From assembly GCF_000819865.1 (NCBI RefSeq), contig NZ_CDDF01000019.1:62001-126000 (forward strand): a stretch of DNA of 64,000 nt, read 5' to 3'. Below the pieces are notes generated by a model, which was given only the letters and a program-made list of their open reading frames with translations, was not told the origin of the DNA and searched no databases. Source of the DNA: Aeromonas eucrenophila (lineage in GTDB: Bacteria; Pseudomonadota; Gammaproteobacteria; Enterobacterales; Aeromonadaceae). Positions 57,695 to 64,000 of the stretch are shown here, one piece after another; the first letter of the stretch is position 1, and every line of letters begins with the position of its first letter. Made by a program: the position numbers and the translations under genes.

Positions 57695-58846
57695 ATGCTC
57701 TCCGCTGAACAGCGCCGCCTCGCCAGCCGGTTCGATCACCATCTGCACGATGCCCGTCGCCGGGCCCTCGACGGGGGATTGGGCTGGTTCTGGGTGATCA
57801 ACCTGATCGCCATCCTGTTCCTGCTGACCCGCTTCTACATCTTTTGGGATGCCCATATGATGCCGACCGGGATCCTGCCCTGGCACTATGAGTGGCAGCT
57901 CATCGCCATGATGTGCCTCTGCCTGCTGCTGCCCCTCCTGTGGCGCTGGCTCTTCCGCCAGCCGTCTTCGGTGTGGCGACCCTGGCTGTGGGGCTGCGCC
58001 CTGTGCTGGGGGATGGCCTGGGCATCGGCGGGCTACACCATCTCCCTCGTCGATCCCAAGGGGAGCTTCAGTCTTATCTTCAACATGGTCAGCCTGCTGC
58101 TGCTGACGGCCCTCATCGCCTTCTACAGCGAACTGCGGCTGTTCTACTGCCTGGCGGCCGCCCCCTTGCTGTATTTGCTGGTGCTGGCCGGTGGCAGCCC
58201 GTCCCCGATCAACATGGTCAACGTGCTGGCGGTGGGGGTGCTGCTCACCGTGCTGGAGACCGGGCGACGCATGCTCAACGGCTGGTTCGAGCTGGCGGTC
58301 TCGCGGGAGCATGACAACCTGGTGCTGGCGCGCAAGCTGGATGCCATGGCCAACAGCGATCCCCTGACCGGGGTGGCCAATCGCCGCTACTTCGCCACCG
58401 TCAGCGAGCAGATCCTCAAGGAGGTGCGGGCGCACCAGACCTCCCTCGCCCTGATCCTGCTGGATGTGGATTTCTTCAAGTTGTACAACGATCGTTACGG
58501 TCATCAGCAGGGGGATGAGTGTCTGATCGCGGTGGCTGACTGCCTGCGCACCTCCCTGCGCGAGCCCACGGATGTGGTGGCCCGCTATGGCGGTGAGGAG
58601 TTCGTGATCCTGCTGTACGGGGCCGATGGTGCCGCCGCTGAGACGGTGGCTAGACGGATCGCCAGCGAGCTGGCCCGCTGCGCCATTCCCCACGCCGGCT
58701 CCAGCGTTGCCGATCAGGTGACCGCGAGTCTCGGCATCGCCCTGCTACGCAGCGGTGAAACCATAGGCGAGCTGCTGGTGCGAGCGGATGAGGCGCTGTA
58801 TCGGGTCAAGGATAGGGGACGAAATGGCTATCAGACAGCCCCTTGA
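57695..58846 (+). CDS. Membrane-bound diguanylate cyclase (GGDEF)
   Basis: A 383-residue protein with six membrane segments (about residues 25-195) and a GGDEF domain (about 220-380). The active-site loop is RYGGEEF with GGEEF at residues 299-303, and [10 protein letters not shown] carries the metal-binding Asp, so the enzyme should make c-di-GMP from two GTP. The inhibitory I-site RxxD is absent: EPTD occupies that place. The ATG at 57695 follows GGGAGG; the longer frame back to 57629 lacks one. Its 3' end overlaps the converging yheT 3' end by 16 bases. Confidence 0.9.
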   Translation: MLSAEQRRLASRFDHHLHDARRRALDGGLGWFWVINLIAILFLLTRFYIFWDAHMMPTGILPWHYEWQLIAMMCLCLLLPLLWRWLFRQPSSVWRPWLWGCALCWGMAWASAGYTISLVDPKGSFSLIFNMVSLLLLTALIAFYSELRLFYCLAAAPLLYLLVLAGGSPSPINMVNVLAVGVLLTVLETGRRMLNGWFELAVSREHDNLVLARKLDAMANSDPLTGVANRRYFATVSEQILKEVRAHQTSLALILLDVDFFKLYNDRYGHQQGDECLIAVADCLRTSLREPTDVVARYGGEEFVILLYGADGAAAETVARRIASELARCAIPHAGSSVADQVTASLGIALLRSGETIGELLVRADEALYRVKDRGRNGYQTAP

Positions 58847-59811
58847 GTCTGCTCCCGCAGCCAGAGGCTGATCCGCTCCTCCAGCCAGAAGCGGGGGCGC
58901 CAGGGCGTGCCGTGCAGGAAGCCCACGTGGCCACCCCGTCGGCTCAGCTCGTAGCGCACCAGGGGAGAGAGCTGTTCCGCTGTCGGGATCACCGCCCGGG
59001 TCATGAAGGGATCGTCGGCCGCGTGGATCACCAGGGTCGGGATGGGGATCCGGGCCAGGAGATCGAGGCCGGAGCAGCTCTGATAGTAGTGATCGGCACT
59101 GTCGAACCCGTGCAGCGGCGCCGTGATCTGTTCGTCGAAGTCGCGCAGGGTGGCGATGCGGTCGACCTGCTCCGGTTGCCAGCGGGCCCGGGCCGCGTCC
59201 TGATGACGGATCTTGCTCTGCAGATTGCTGCGCATGGTGCGCAGCAGATAGCTCTGATAGACCCGTGAAAACCCTTGATTGACCCGATCGGCGCAGCTGG
59301 CCAGTTGCAGCGGTGCCGAGATCACCACGGCGGCCTTCAATTCCGCAGGGCAGCCGCGCGCCAGCAGATTCACCAGCATGTTGCCACCAAGGGAATAGCC
59401 GATGGCCACCATGGGCTTGCCGGGAAAGCGGCGGCCGAGCTCGGTGATCAGCGCCTGCGCATCCTCGATGGCACCGGAGTGATAGGCCCGCAGCAGCCGG
59501 TTCGGCTCACCACTGCAGCCTCGAAAATGCATCAGCACCGCCTCGTTCCCCTGTTGCTGCAGGTGGGCAAACAGTCCCTTGGCATAGTGGGAGTGGATGC
59601 TCCCCTCCAGACCGTGAAACAGCACCAGCAGCGGCCGCTCGTCCTGGCGGATGGGCCCGCTCCAGGCGAGATCGACGAAATCCCCGTCCGCCAGCTCGAA
59701 CCGCTCGGCGGTGAAGCGGGCCGGCGTGCGGCGCAACCACTTGGGCAAGATGGTTTGCAGGTGAGGATTGCGGGCCCACCAGGGGGCGTGAAAGTGGCTC
59801 TCTGTCAGCAT
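58831..59811 (-). CDS. yheT: YheT-like alpha/beta hydrolase
   Basis: A 326-residue alpha/beta hydrolase of the YheT/ABHD1-3 family. LLVLFHGLEGSIHSHYAKGLF is the oxyanion region, GYSLGGNML holds the nucleophile Ser (about residue 143), followed by the Asp of HAADDPF and the His of RRGGHVGFLHG. The start at 59811 (MLTESHFHAPWWARNPHLQTIL) fits the family N-terminus; the ribosome-binding site is poor. It starts 59 bases after the cheV stop, and cotranscription with cheV is possible. Confidence 0.93.
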   Translation of the reverse strand: MLTESHFHAPWWARNPHLQTILPKWLRRTPARFTAERFELADGDFVDLAWSGPIRQDERPLLVLFHGLEGSIHSHYAKGLFAHLQQQGNEAVLMHFRGCSGEPNRLLRAYHSGAIEDAQALITELGRRFPGKPMVAIGYSLGGNMLVNLLARGCPAELKAAVVISAPLQLASCADRVNQGFSRVYQSYLLRTMRSNLQSKIRHQDAARARWQPEQVDRIATLRDFDEQITAPLHGFDSADHYYQSCSGLDLLARIPIPTLVIHAADDPFMTRAVIPTAEQLSPLVRYELSRRGGHVGFLHGTPWRPRFWLEERISLWLREQTQGAV

Positions 59812-59870
59812 GAAAGGGCTCGGGGTAGCGGGCGGGTCAAGGGGGCGGCGAGCCAGGCTCGCCGCGTTCG

Positions 59871-60770
59871 TCAGGCGGGCAGGCGGTCGTGGTGTTCGGC
59901 CCCGCGCAGCATGGCCTGGATCAGTTCGTTGGCCTCGAATTTGGTCAGCGCCTCGTGGGCGCCGACCTGGTGGGCGCGCTCCACGCTGATCTCGCTGGAG
60001 AGGGAGGTGTGCAGGATGATGTAGGCCTCCGCCAGCTTGGGATCGCTCTGCACCTCGAACGCCAGCTCGTAGCCGTCCAGCCCCGGCATCTCGATGTCGC
60101 TCACCAGAATGTCGATCCGGCTGCCCTGGCCGACCTTGCCCTGCATCAGGCTGAGGGCATCGCGCCCGTTGGTGCACACCTCGTAGGGAATGTTGATGTA
60201 ATCCAGCGCCGCCATCAGCTGGCGGCGGGCGACCGAGGAGTCGTCCACCAGCAGGATCCGCATCGGTTTGAGCCGTTCGCGCTGCACGTCGGTCAGCACC
60301 GGATAGAGGTGGCTGGGATCGTCCGGATAGACCCGGGAGAGGATCAGCTCCACGTCCAGCAGCTGGATCAACTGCTCGCCAACCTTGGTCACCCCGGTCA
60401 CGAACACGTTCTGGCCGAGGGAGGGCGGGGGCGGCTCTATGTCACGCCAGTTGCACTCGGTGATCTTGTCGATGCCCCGCACCAGGAAGCCCACCAGGGT
60501 GCGGCGGCAGTCGGTGATGATGATGAAACACTGGGCCATCTCCTCCCGGGTGATGCGTCTATACCCCACCGCCATGGCCATGTCGATCACCGGTATGGTG
60601 GTGCCCCGCATGTTGGCGGCGCCGAGCACGGTCGGGTGTGAATGGGGCAGGGCGGTGAGCTGGGTGTAGGGGACTATCTCCTTCACCTTGAGGGTGCCGA
60701 TGGCGAAGGATTGCCTGGCGGAGAGGTGAAACAGCAACATGCCCTGGGATTGGTTGGCCTTGCTCGTCAT
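59871..60770 (-). CDS. cheV: Chemotaxis coupling protein CheV
   Basis: CheV links chemoreceptors to CheA and can be phosphorylated. The 299-residue protein has an N-terminal CheW-like domain (about 10-150, with GAANMRGTTIPVIDMAMAVG) and a C-terminal receiver (about 171-295) with acidic pocket D176/D177 and phospho-acceptor D225 in VSDIEMPGLDGYEL. Other chemotaxis genes are not in the window, so this is a stand-alone copy; Aeromonads and Vibrios often have several. Confidence 0.92.
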   Translation of the reverse strand: MTSKANQSQGMLLFHLSARQSFAIGTLKVKEIVPYTQLTALPHSHPTVLGAANMRGTTIPVIDMAMAVGYRRITREEMAQCFIIITDCRRTLVGFLVRGIDKITECNWRDIEPPPPSLGQNVFVTGVTKVGEQLIQLLDVELILSRVYPDDPSHLYPVLTDVQRERLKPMRILLVDDSSVARRQLMAALDYINIPYEVCTNGRDALSLMQGKVGQGSRIDILVSDIEMPGLDGYELAFEVQSDPKLAEAYIILHTSLSSEISVERAHQVGAHEALTKFEANELIQAMLRGAEHHDRLPA

Positions 60771-60913
60771 GGCGGATGTCCTGTTGATCTAAACGATGGC
60801 GGTCGATTCGGTGTTCAGCATAGAAGATGATGATAGCGATGACCCGTCTGTTGTTAACGACCGGGGGCCGCAAAACTGGATCCCTTTCACCATTATTTCT
60901 TTGCTCATCAGGC

Positions 60914-61582
60914 TCAGGCCGAGGGGGACTGCGACAGGGAATCGAGGGGCAGGCCGAGCCAGCGCAGGCAAGCCTCGGCCAGTGCGCCCTCATCCCTGAA
61001 CCCGAGTTTTGCCACCACCTGTGCCGGCTTGCTGCCGCTTCGGAGCAGGCGCGCCGCCTGCAGCAGTTGCCACTGGGCGCCGAGGGCCTCGGGATCCAGT
61101 CCGGCGGCCCTGAGGGATTGCCCGGCGGCGAGGCCACCCGCCTGCAGCGCACGCCAGGCGCTTTGCAACCCCTGATCCCCCTGTGAGCGGAGGGTGCAGC
61201 CCCGCAACTCGTCTTGGATCACCCGCAGACGGTGGCCATAGGCCCCTTGCCAGTCGCGTTCCCGGTCCCAGCTGGCCAAGCTATCCAACAAAGCATCCAG
61301 CAGCGGGGTGGGTTGCAACCAGCCTGCCTGGGCGGGTTGCGCCACGCGCACCGAGCAGATCAGCCGGTCGATGTGACTGCCGGCCAGGGGGGTGAAGGCG
61401 GCGAGGGCATCGGCGCACAGCCAGAAGTGGCTGCCCGCCGTCAGCAGCAGTTCATGGGCGCCGAGTCTTAGCAGCGCCGCTCCCTGGGTGACGCGCAGCA
61501 GTTGTCCCATGGGGACACGCTTGCGGGCACCGACCTGCAGATGAGGAGTGGAAAAATGCTGATATTCGATGGCGTGATGCAT
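60914..61582 (-). CDS. AraC-like protein, short and divergent
   Basis: A 222-residue protein starting at 61582 (MHHAIEYQHFSTPHLQVGARKRVPMG). The N-terminal half looks like an AraC cupin (QGAALLRLGAHELLLTAGSHFWLCADALAAFTPLAGS). The C-terminal half has a helical region ending AQVVAKLGFRDEGALAEACLRWLGLP, resembling the second helix-turn-helix of AraC regulators (A..LGF....AF.R.F....G..P), but the first one is hard to see and the usual length is 250-290. It may be a divergent regulator. It is divergent from the yheV-like gene, 39 bases away. Confidence 0.65.
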   Translation of the reverse strand: MHHAIEYQHFSTPHLQVGARKRVPMGQLLRVTQGAALLRLGAHELLLTAGSHFWLCADALAAFTPLAGSHIDRLICSVRVAQPAQAGWLQPTPLLDALLDSLASWDRERDWQGAYGHRLRVIQDELRGCTLRSQGDQGLQSAWRALQAGGLAAGQSLRAAGLDPEALGAQWQLLQAARLLRSGSKPAQVVAKLGFRDEGALAEACLRWLGLPLDSLSQSPSA

Positions 61583-61621
61583 GGTGAAACCCTGATATGA
61601 TGCTGCCTGGAGGTAACAAAA

Positions 61622-61828
61622 ATGGAAACCAGACGTAAAAAACGCTTCATTGCCGGTGCAGTTTGTCCGGCGTGCGGCAAGATGGACACCATGATGCTGT
61701 ATATGGAGCATGGAGTCGAGAAGGTGACCTGTGTCGACTGCGGGGATACCCAGGTGCAGACCCAGGCCGAGGTGGACAAGGCGACCCGCGAGGCCGAACA
61801 GGTGATAGGGGTGTTCAGGCCGGAATAG
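61622..61828 (+). CDS. yheV: YheV family zinc-ribbon protein
   Basis: A 68-residue protein of the YheV/DUF2387 family. FIAGAVCPACGKMDTMMLYME and VTCVDCGDTQVQTQ hold two CxxC pairs, a probable zinc ribbon. GGAGG precedes the start. It lies near slyD, as in E. coli, where yheV is between slyD and kefB. Function is unknown. Confidence 0.9.
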   Translation: METRRKKRFIAGAVCPACGKMDTMMLYMEHGVEKVTCVDCGDTQVQTQAEVDKATREAEQVIGVFRPE

Positions 61829-61973
61829 GGGTCAACCTCATCGCTCCAAAAGAAAGCCGGCCTGGCGCCGTGCTGATGAGTTTTTCAGCATATCGGAGGG
61901 GGCCCTGCCATATGCTTGGCCACCTTTTTAAGGTATTCTGGGCCCGTTTTTTTCTATCCGCAGGATCCCTGAC

Positions 61974-62612
61974 ATGAAAGTAGCTCCCCTGAGCGTGGTT
62001 ACGCTGGAATACACGGTCACCGACGAACACGGTGAAGTCATCGACACCACTGTCGGTAAAGAGCCTCTGGTGTATCTGCACGGTACCCGTTATCTGGTCG
62101 CCGGCCTCGAAGCCGAGCTGGAAGGTCGCAGCGTGGGCGAGGCGTTCGACGTCACCCTGACGCCAGGCCAGGCTTATGGCGAGTACGACGAGACTCTGGT
62201 GCAGGAAGTGCCCGGCGAGCTGTTCGACGGCATGGAAGTGTCCGAAGGGGATACTTTCGTTGCCGAGACCGATGATGGCCACCGTCCGGTGACCGTGGTT
62301 GAAGTCTCCGAAGAGTTCATCAAGGTGGATGGCAACCATCCGCTGGCCGGTGTGACCCTGGGCTTCAAGGTCGAGATCAAGGACGTCCGTGCCGCCACCG
62401 CCGAAGAGCTGGCCCATGGCCACGTCCACGGTGCCGGTGGTTGCGGTCACGATCATGGCCACGACCATGATCACGACCACGGCCATGAGCACGGCGGCTG
62501 CTGCGGTGGTGGTGGCCACGGTCACGATCACGGCCATGACCACGGTGATGACCATGGCCACGGCGGTTGCTGTGGTGGTGGCGGTTGCGGTGGCAAGGGT
62601 CACCAGCACTGA
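61974..62612 (+). CDS. slyD: FKBP-type peptidyl-prolyl isomerase SlyD
   Basis: SlyD is a cytoplasmic prolyl isomerase and metallochaperone that delivers nickel to hydrogenase. The 212-residue protein has the FKBP domain with an insert-in-flap (GEAFDVTLTPGQAYGEYDETLVQEVP ... VDGNHPLAGVTLGFKVEI, read in parts). The long C-terminal tail (about 150-212) is rich in His, Cys and Gly, with repeats such as HDHGHDHDHDHGHEHGG and CCGGGG. It ends in a strong terminator. Confidence 0.97.
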   Translation: MKVAPLSVVTLEYTVTDEHGEVIDTTVGKEPLVYLHGTRYLVAGLEAELEGRSVGEAFDVTLTPGQAYGEYDETLVQEVPGELFDGMEVSEGDTFVAETDDGHRPVTVVEVSEEFIKVDGNHPLAGVTLGFKVEIKDVRAATAEELAHGHVHGAGGCGHDHGHDHDHDHGHEHGGCCGGGGHGHDHGHDHGDDHGHGGCCGGGGCGGKGHQH

Positions 62613-62630
62613 TCTGCCCCAAGGCTTGAT

Positions 62631-62662
62631 AAAAAAACCCGCGTCTGACGCGGGTTTTTTTA
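62631..62662. terminator. Bidirectional terminator between slyD and slyX
   Basis: AAAAAAACCCGCGTC / GACGCGGGTTTTTTT hairpin with A and T tracts on both sides. Confidence 0.93.
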
Positions 62663-62680
62663 TGGTGCTACGGGCCGCGC

Positions 62681-62896
62681 TCAATAGTGCGGTGGCGGCG
62701 TCTCTTCGGCCATGCTGGCGATTTGGCTCGGTTGCACGCTCTGCAGCTTGTCGACCAACAGCTGGATCTGATGCTTGAGCCGGTCGAGTTCACGGCCCTG
62801 GGTGGTCACCTCCTCGTTGAGCTGCTCCACCGTGTATTCGGCATAGGCGAGACGGCTTTCCAGGGTCTCGAGACGATCGTTAAGTTGCTGACTCAT
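62681..62896 (-). CDS. slyX: SlyX family protein
   Basis: A 71-residue coiled-coil protein, RLETLESRLAYAEYTVEQLNEEV ... LKHQIQLLVDKLQ, ending PPPHY, as SlyX proteins do. Function is unknown. It converges on slyD, as in E. coli, and lies 15 bases downstream of the WD40-like lipoprotein gene on the same strand. Confidence 0.94.
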   Translation of the reverse strand: MSQQLNDRLETLESRLAYAEYTVEQLNEEVTTQGRELDRLKHQIQLLVDKLQSVQPSQIASMAEETPPPHY

Positions 62897-62911
62897 GGGC
62901 CTTTTGGTCCT

Positions 62912-63880
62912 TTACTTGATAGTCCAGATTTCGGCCAGGCCACTGGAACTGGCGCTGACGAGGTGGCTATTGTCGCGCAAAGCCACGCCATAGACCACAG
63001 CGCTCGGCGGTTTCACGTCTGGATGGGGCGATACCTGCCAGCGTTGCAGCAGGCTGCCGTCGCTCACCCGCCACAGGGAGAGCTGACGGGAGGGGGCCCC
63101 GGTGATGAGCCACTGACCGTCATTGGCGAAACGGGCGCTGGTATGGACCTCGAAGCGGTGATCGAGTCGCAGCCGGCTCAGCTCCTTGCCGGTTTTCAAG
63201 TCCCAGATGCTGGCCTGATGGCTGTCGGCGGTGAAGGCAACGCGCCCCGCCGAGTCCAGCCTCGCCATCACCACCCGGCCGCCGTGGTGGAAACGCCATA
63301 TCACCTGGCCCGAACGGGTGTCCCACAAATAGGCGCTGTAGTCGTTGCCCCCGGTGAGGGCGTAGCGGCCATTGGCACTGAGATCCACCGTATTGACCTG
63401 CTCGGTATGACCGAGAAACTGCAGCCGGCGGCCGCTTCGGGTATCCACCAGCTCCGCCTTGCCGTCGGCTCGCCCGATCAATACCTGACGCGCATCGGCG
63501 GACAATGCCGCGTCCCTCAGGCTGGATTCAGGAAGCGAATAGTAGCCTTGGGACTGGCCATCTTGCAGGCGCCAGATGGCGAAGGTGTGCTGGGTTGCGG
63601 TGATGGCGTGGCTGTCGTCAGGGGAAAAACGGGTGAGGGTCACGAAGTCATTCTGGTCATCGGACTGACGCCAGCGCCAGCGTTCCTTGCCCTGTACCAG
63701 ATCCCACACCACCGTGCCCTGGCTCAGGCTGGAGACGATGGCTTGCTTGCCGTCGAGACTCAGATCCGCGCTCAGCAAGCCTTGTTTGGCGAGGGGGATC
63801 TGCAGGTTCGGTGATGAGCTCTGTTCGCAGCCCGTCAGCGTCAGGCAGATAGCGATGAGATAAATGGCACTTTTGATCAT
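62912..63880 (-). CDS. WD40-repeat lipoprotein
   Basis: A 322-residue lipoprotein with signal MIKSAIYLIAICLTLTGC (lipobox LTGC). The mature part is built of six or seven WD40-like repeats with units such as LSLDGKQAIVSSLSQGTVVWDL, LSANGRYALTGGNDYSAYLWDT and FANDGQWLITGAPSRQLSLWRV, so it should fold as a beta-propeller scaffold. No catalytic domain is visible. A partner is unknown; location before slyX suggests cotranscription. Upstream sequence to the window end (63881-64000) contains its promoter region and no gene. Confidence 0.88.
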   Translation of the reverse strand: MIKSAIYLIAICLTLTGCEQSSSPNLQIPLAKQGLLSADLSLDGKQAIVSSLSQGTVVWDLVQGKERWRWRQSDDQNDFVTLTRFSPDDSHAITATQHTFAIWRLQDGQSQGYYSLPESSLRDAALSADARQVLIGRADGKAELVDTRSGRRLQFLGHTEQVNTVDLSANGRYALTGGNDYSAYLWDTRSGQVIWRFHHGGRVVMARLDSAGRVAFTADSHQASIWDLKTGKELSRLRLDHRFEVHTSARFANDGQWLITGAPSRQLSLWRVSDGSLLQRWQVSPHPDVKPPSAVVYGVALRDNSHLVSASSSGLAEIWTIK

Positions 63881-64000
63881 TTTTCCTGTCTCATGCTTTC
63901 GTTACCTGCGATCACGGCGTTAGTATAAGGCGCTTATCACGATAAACCTCTCATTTCACGAAGGAACCGAGAGCGGTATTTAGAGTTTTGGAGAAACGGA

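Noticed and set aside
58831..60177. Reading yheT as a 448-residue protein extending into cheV
   Set aside because: The extension is out-of-frame cheV sequence; YheT homology begins at MLTESHFHAP (59811).

Overview
The window looks like a chromosomal segment of an Aeromonas species. This is inferred from gene content and order: a CRP nearly identical to the enterobacterial protein as I remember it, hflX-hflK-hflC, a lptD-surA-pdxA-rsmA-apaG-apaH operon, HutX/HutZ heme utilisation genes, an AmgK/MurU pair, a GH18 chitinase and a StcE/TagA-like protease, all in GC-rich DNA. No tRNA, rRNA, CRISPR array, insertion sequence or prophage was recognised. Almost the whole window is single-copy coding DNA with short spacers and many strong intrinsic terminators.

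Layout. 1-6.0 kb holds housekeeping genes: the end of hflX, hflK, hflC, a yjeT-like gene, ispB, rplU-rpmA and obgE. 6.2-11 kb holds an HD-GYP signalling protein, a luciferase-like flavin oxidoreductase and a regulator with an HTH domain plus two membrane segments. 11.1-17.9 kb is the apaH...lptD operon on the minus strand. 18-20.6 kb is amgK-murU-djlA. 20.7-25.5 kb has a purine permease behind a PurR-like operator, a small unknown gene, ettA and a lytic transglycosylase.

25.9-31.3 kb is an envelope-glycosylation locus. A polyprenyl-phosphate glycosyltransferase, a small LpxB-N-like membrane protein and an ArnT-like GT39 transferase face a UDP-glucose dehydrogenase and a UDP-glucuronate 4-epimerase. 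Two small, decayed, translationally overlapping copies of the start of the LpxB-N-like gene lie inside the operon; this is the most unusual structure in the window. 32-40.5 kb is a Fur-type heme/iron region: hmuTUV divergent from hutX-hutZ, and a ChaN-like lipoprotein divergent from a TonB-dependent receptor, each pair with Fur-box-like sequences between its members.

40.8-45.5 kb carries an MFS transporter and a CrbS-type hybrid kinase. 45.5-52.9 kb is a secreted-hydrolase block: a chitinase preceded by a clear c-di-GMP-I (GEMM) riboswitch, then two metalloproteases. 53-64 kb returns to conserved genes (rlmA, crp, yhfA-like osmC gene, prkB, yheU, yheT, cheV, yheV, slyD, slyX). This part resembles the E. 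coli crp-slyD neighbourhood, but a diguanylate cyclase is inserted antisense between yheU and yheT. An HD-GYP protein, a GGDEF protein and a GEMM riboswitch in one window make c-di-GMP control a recurring theme.
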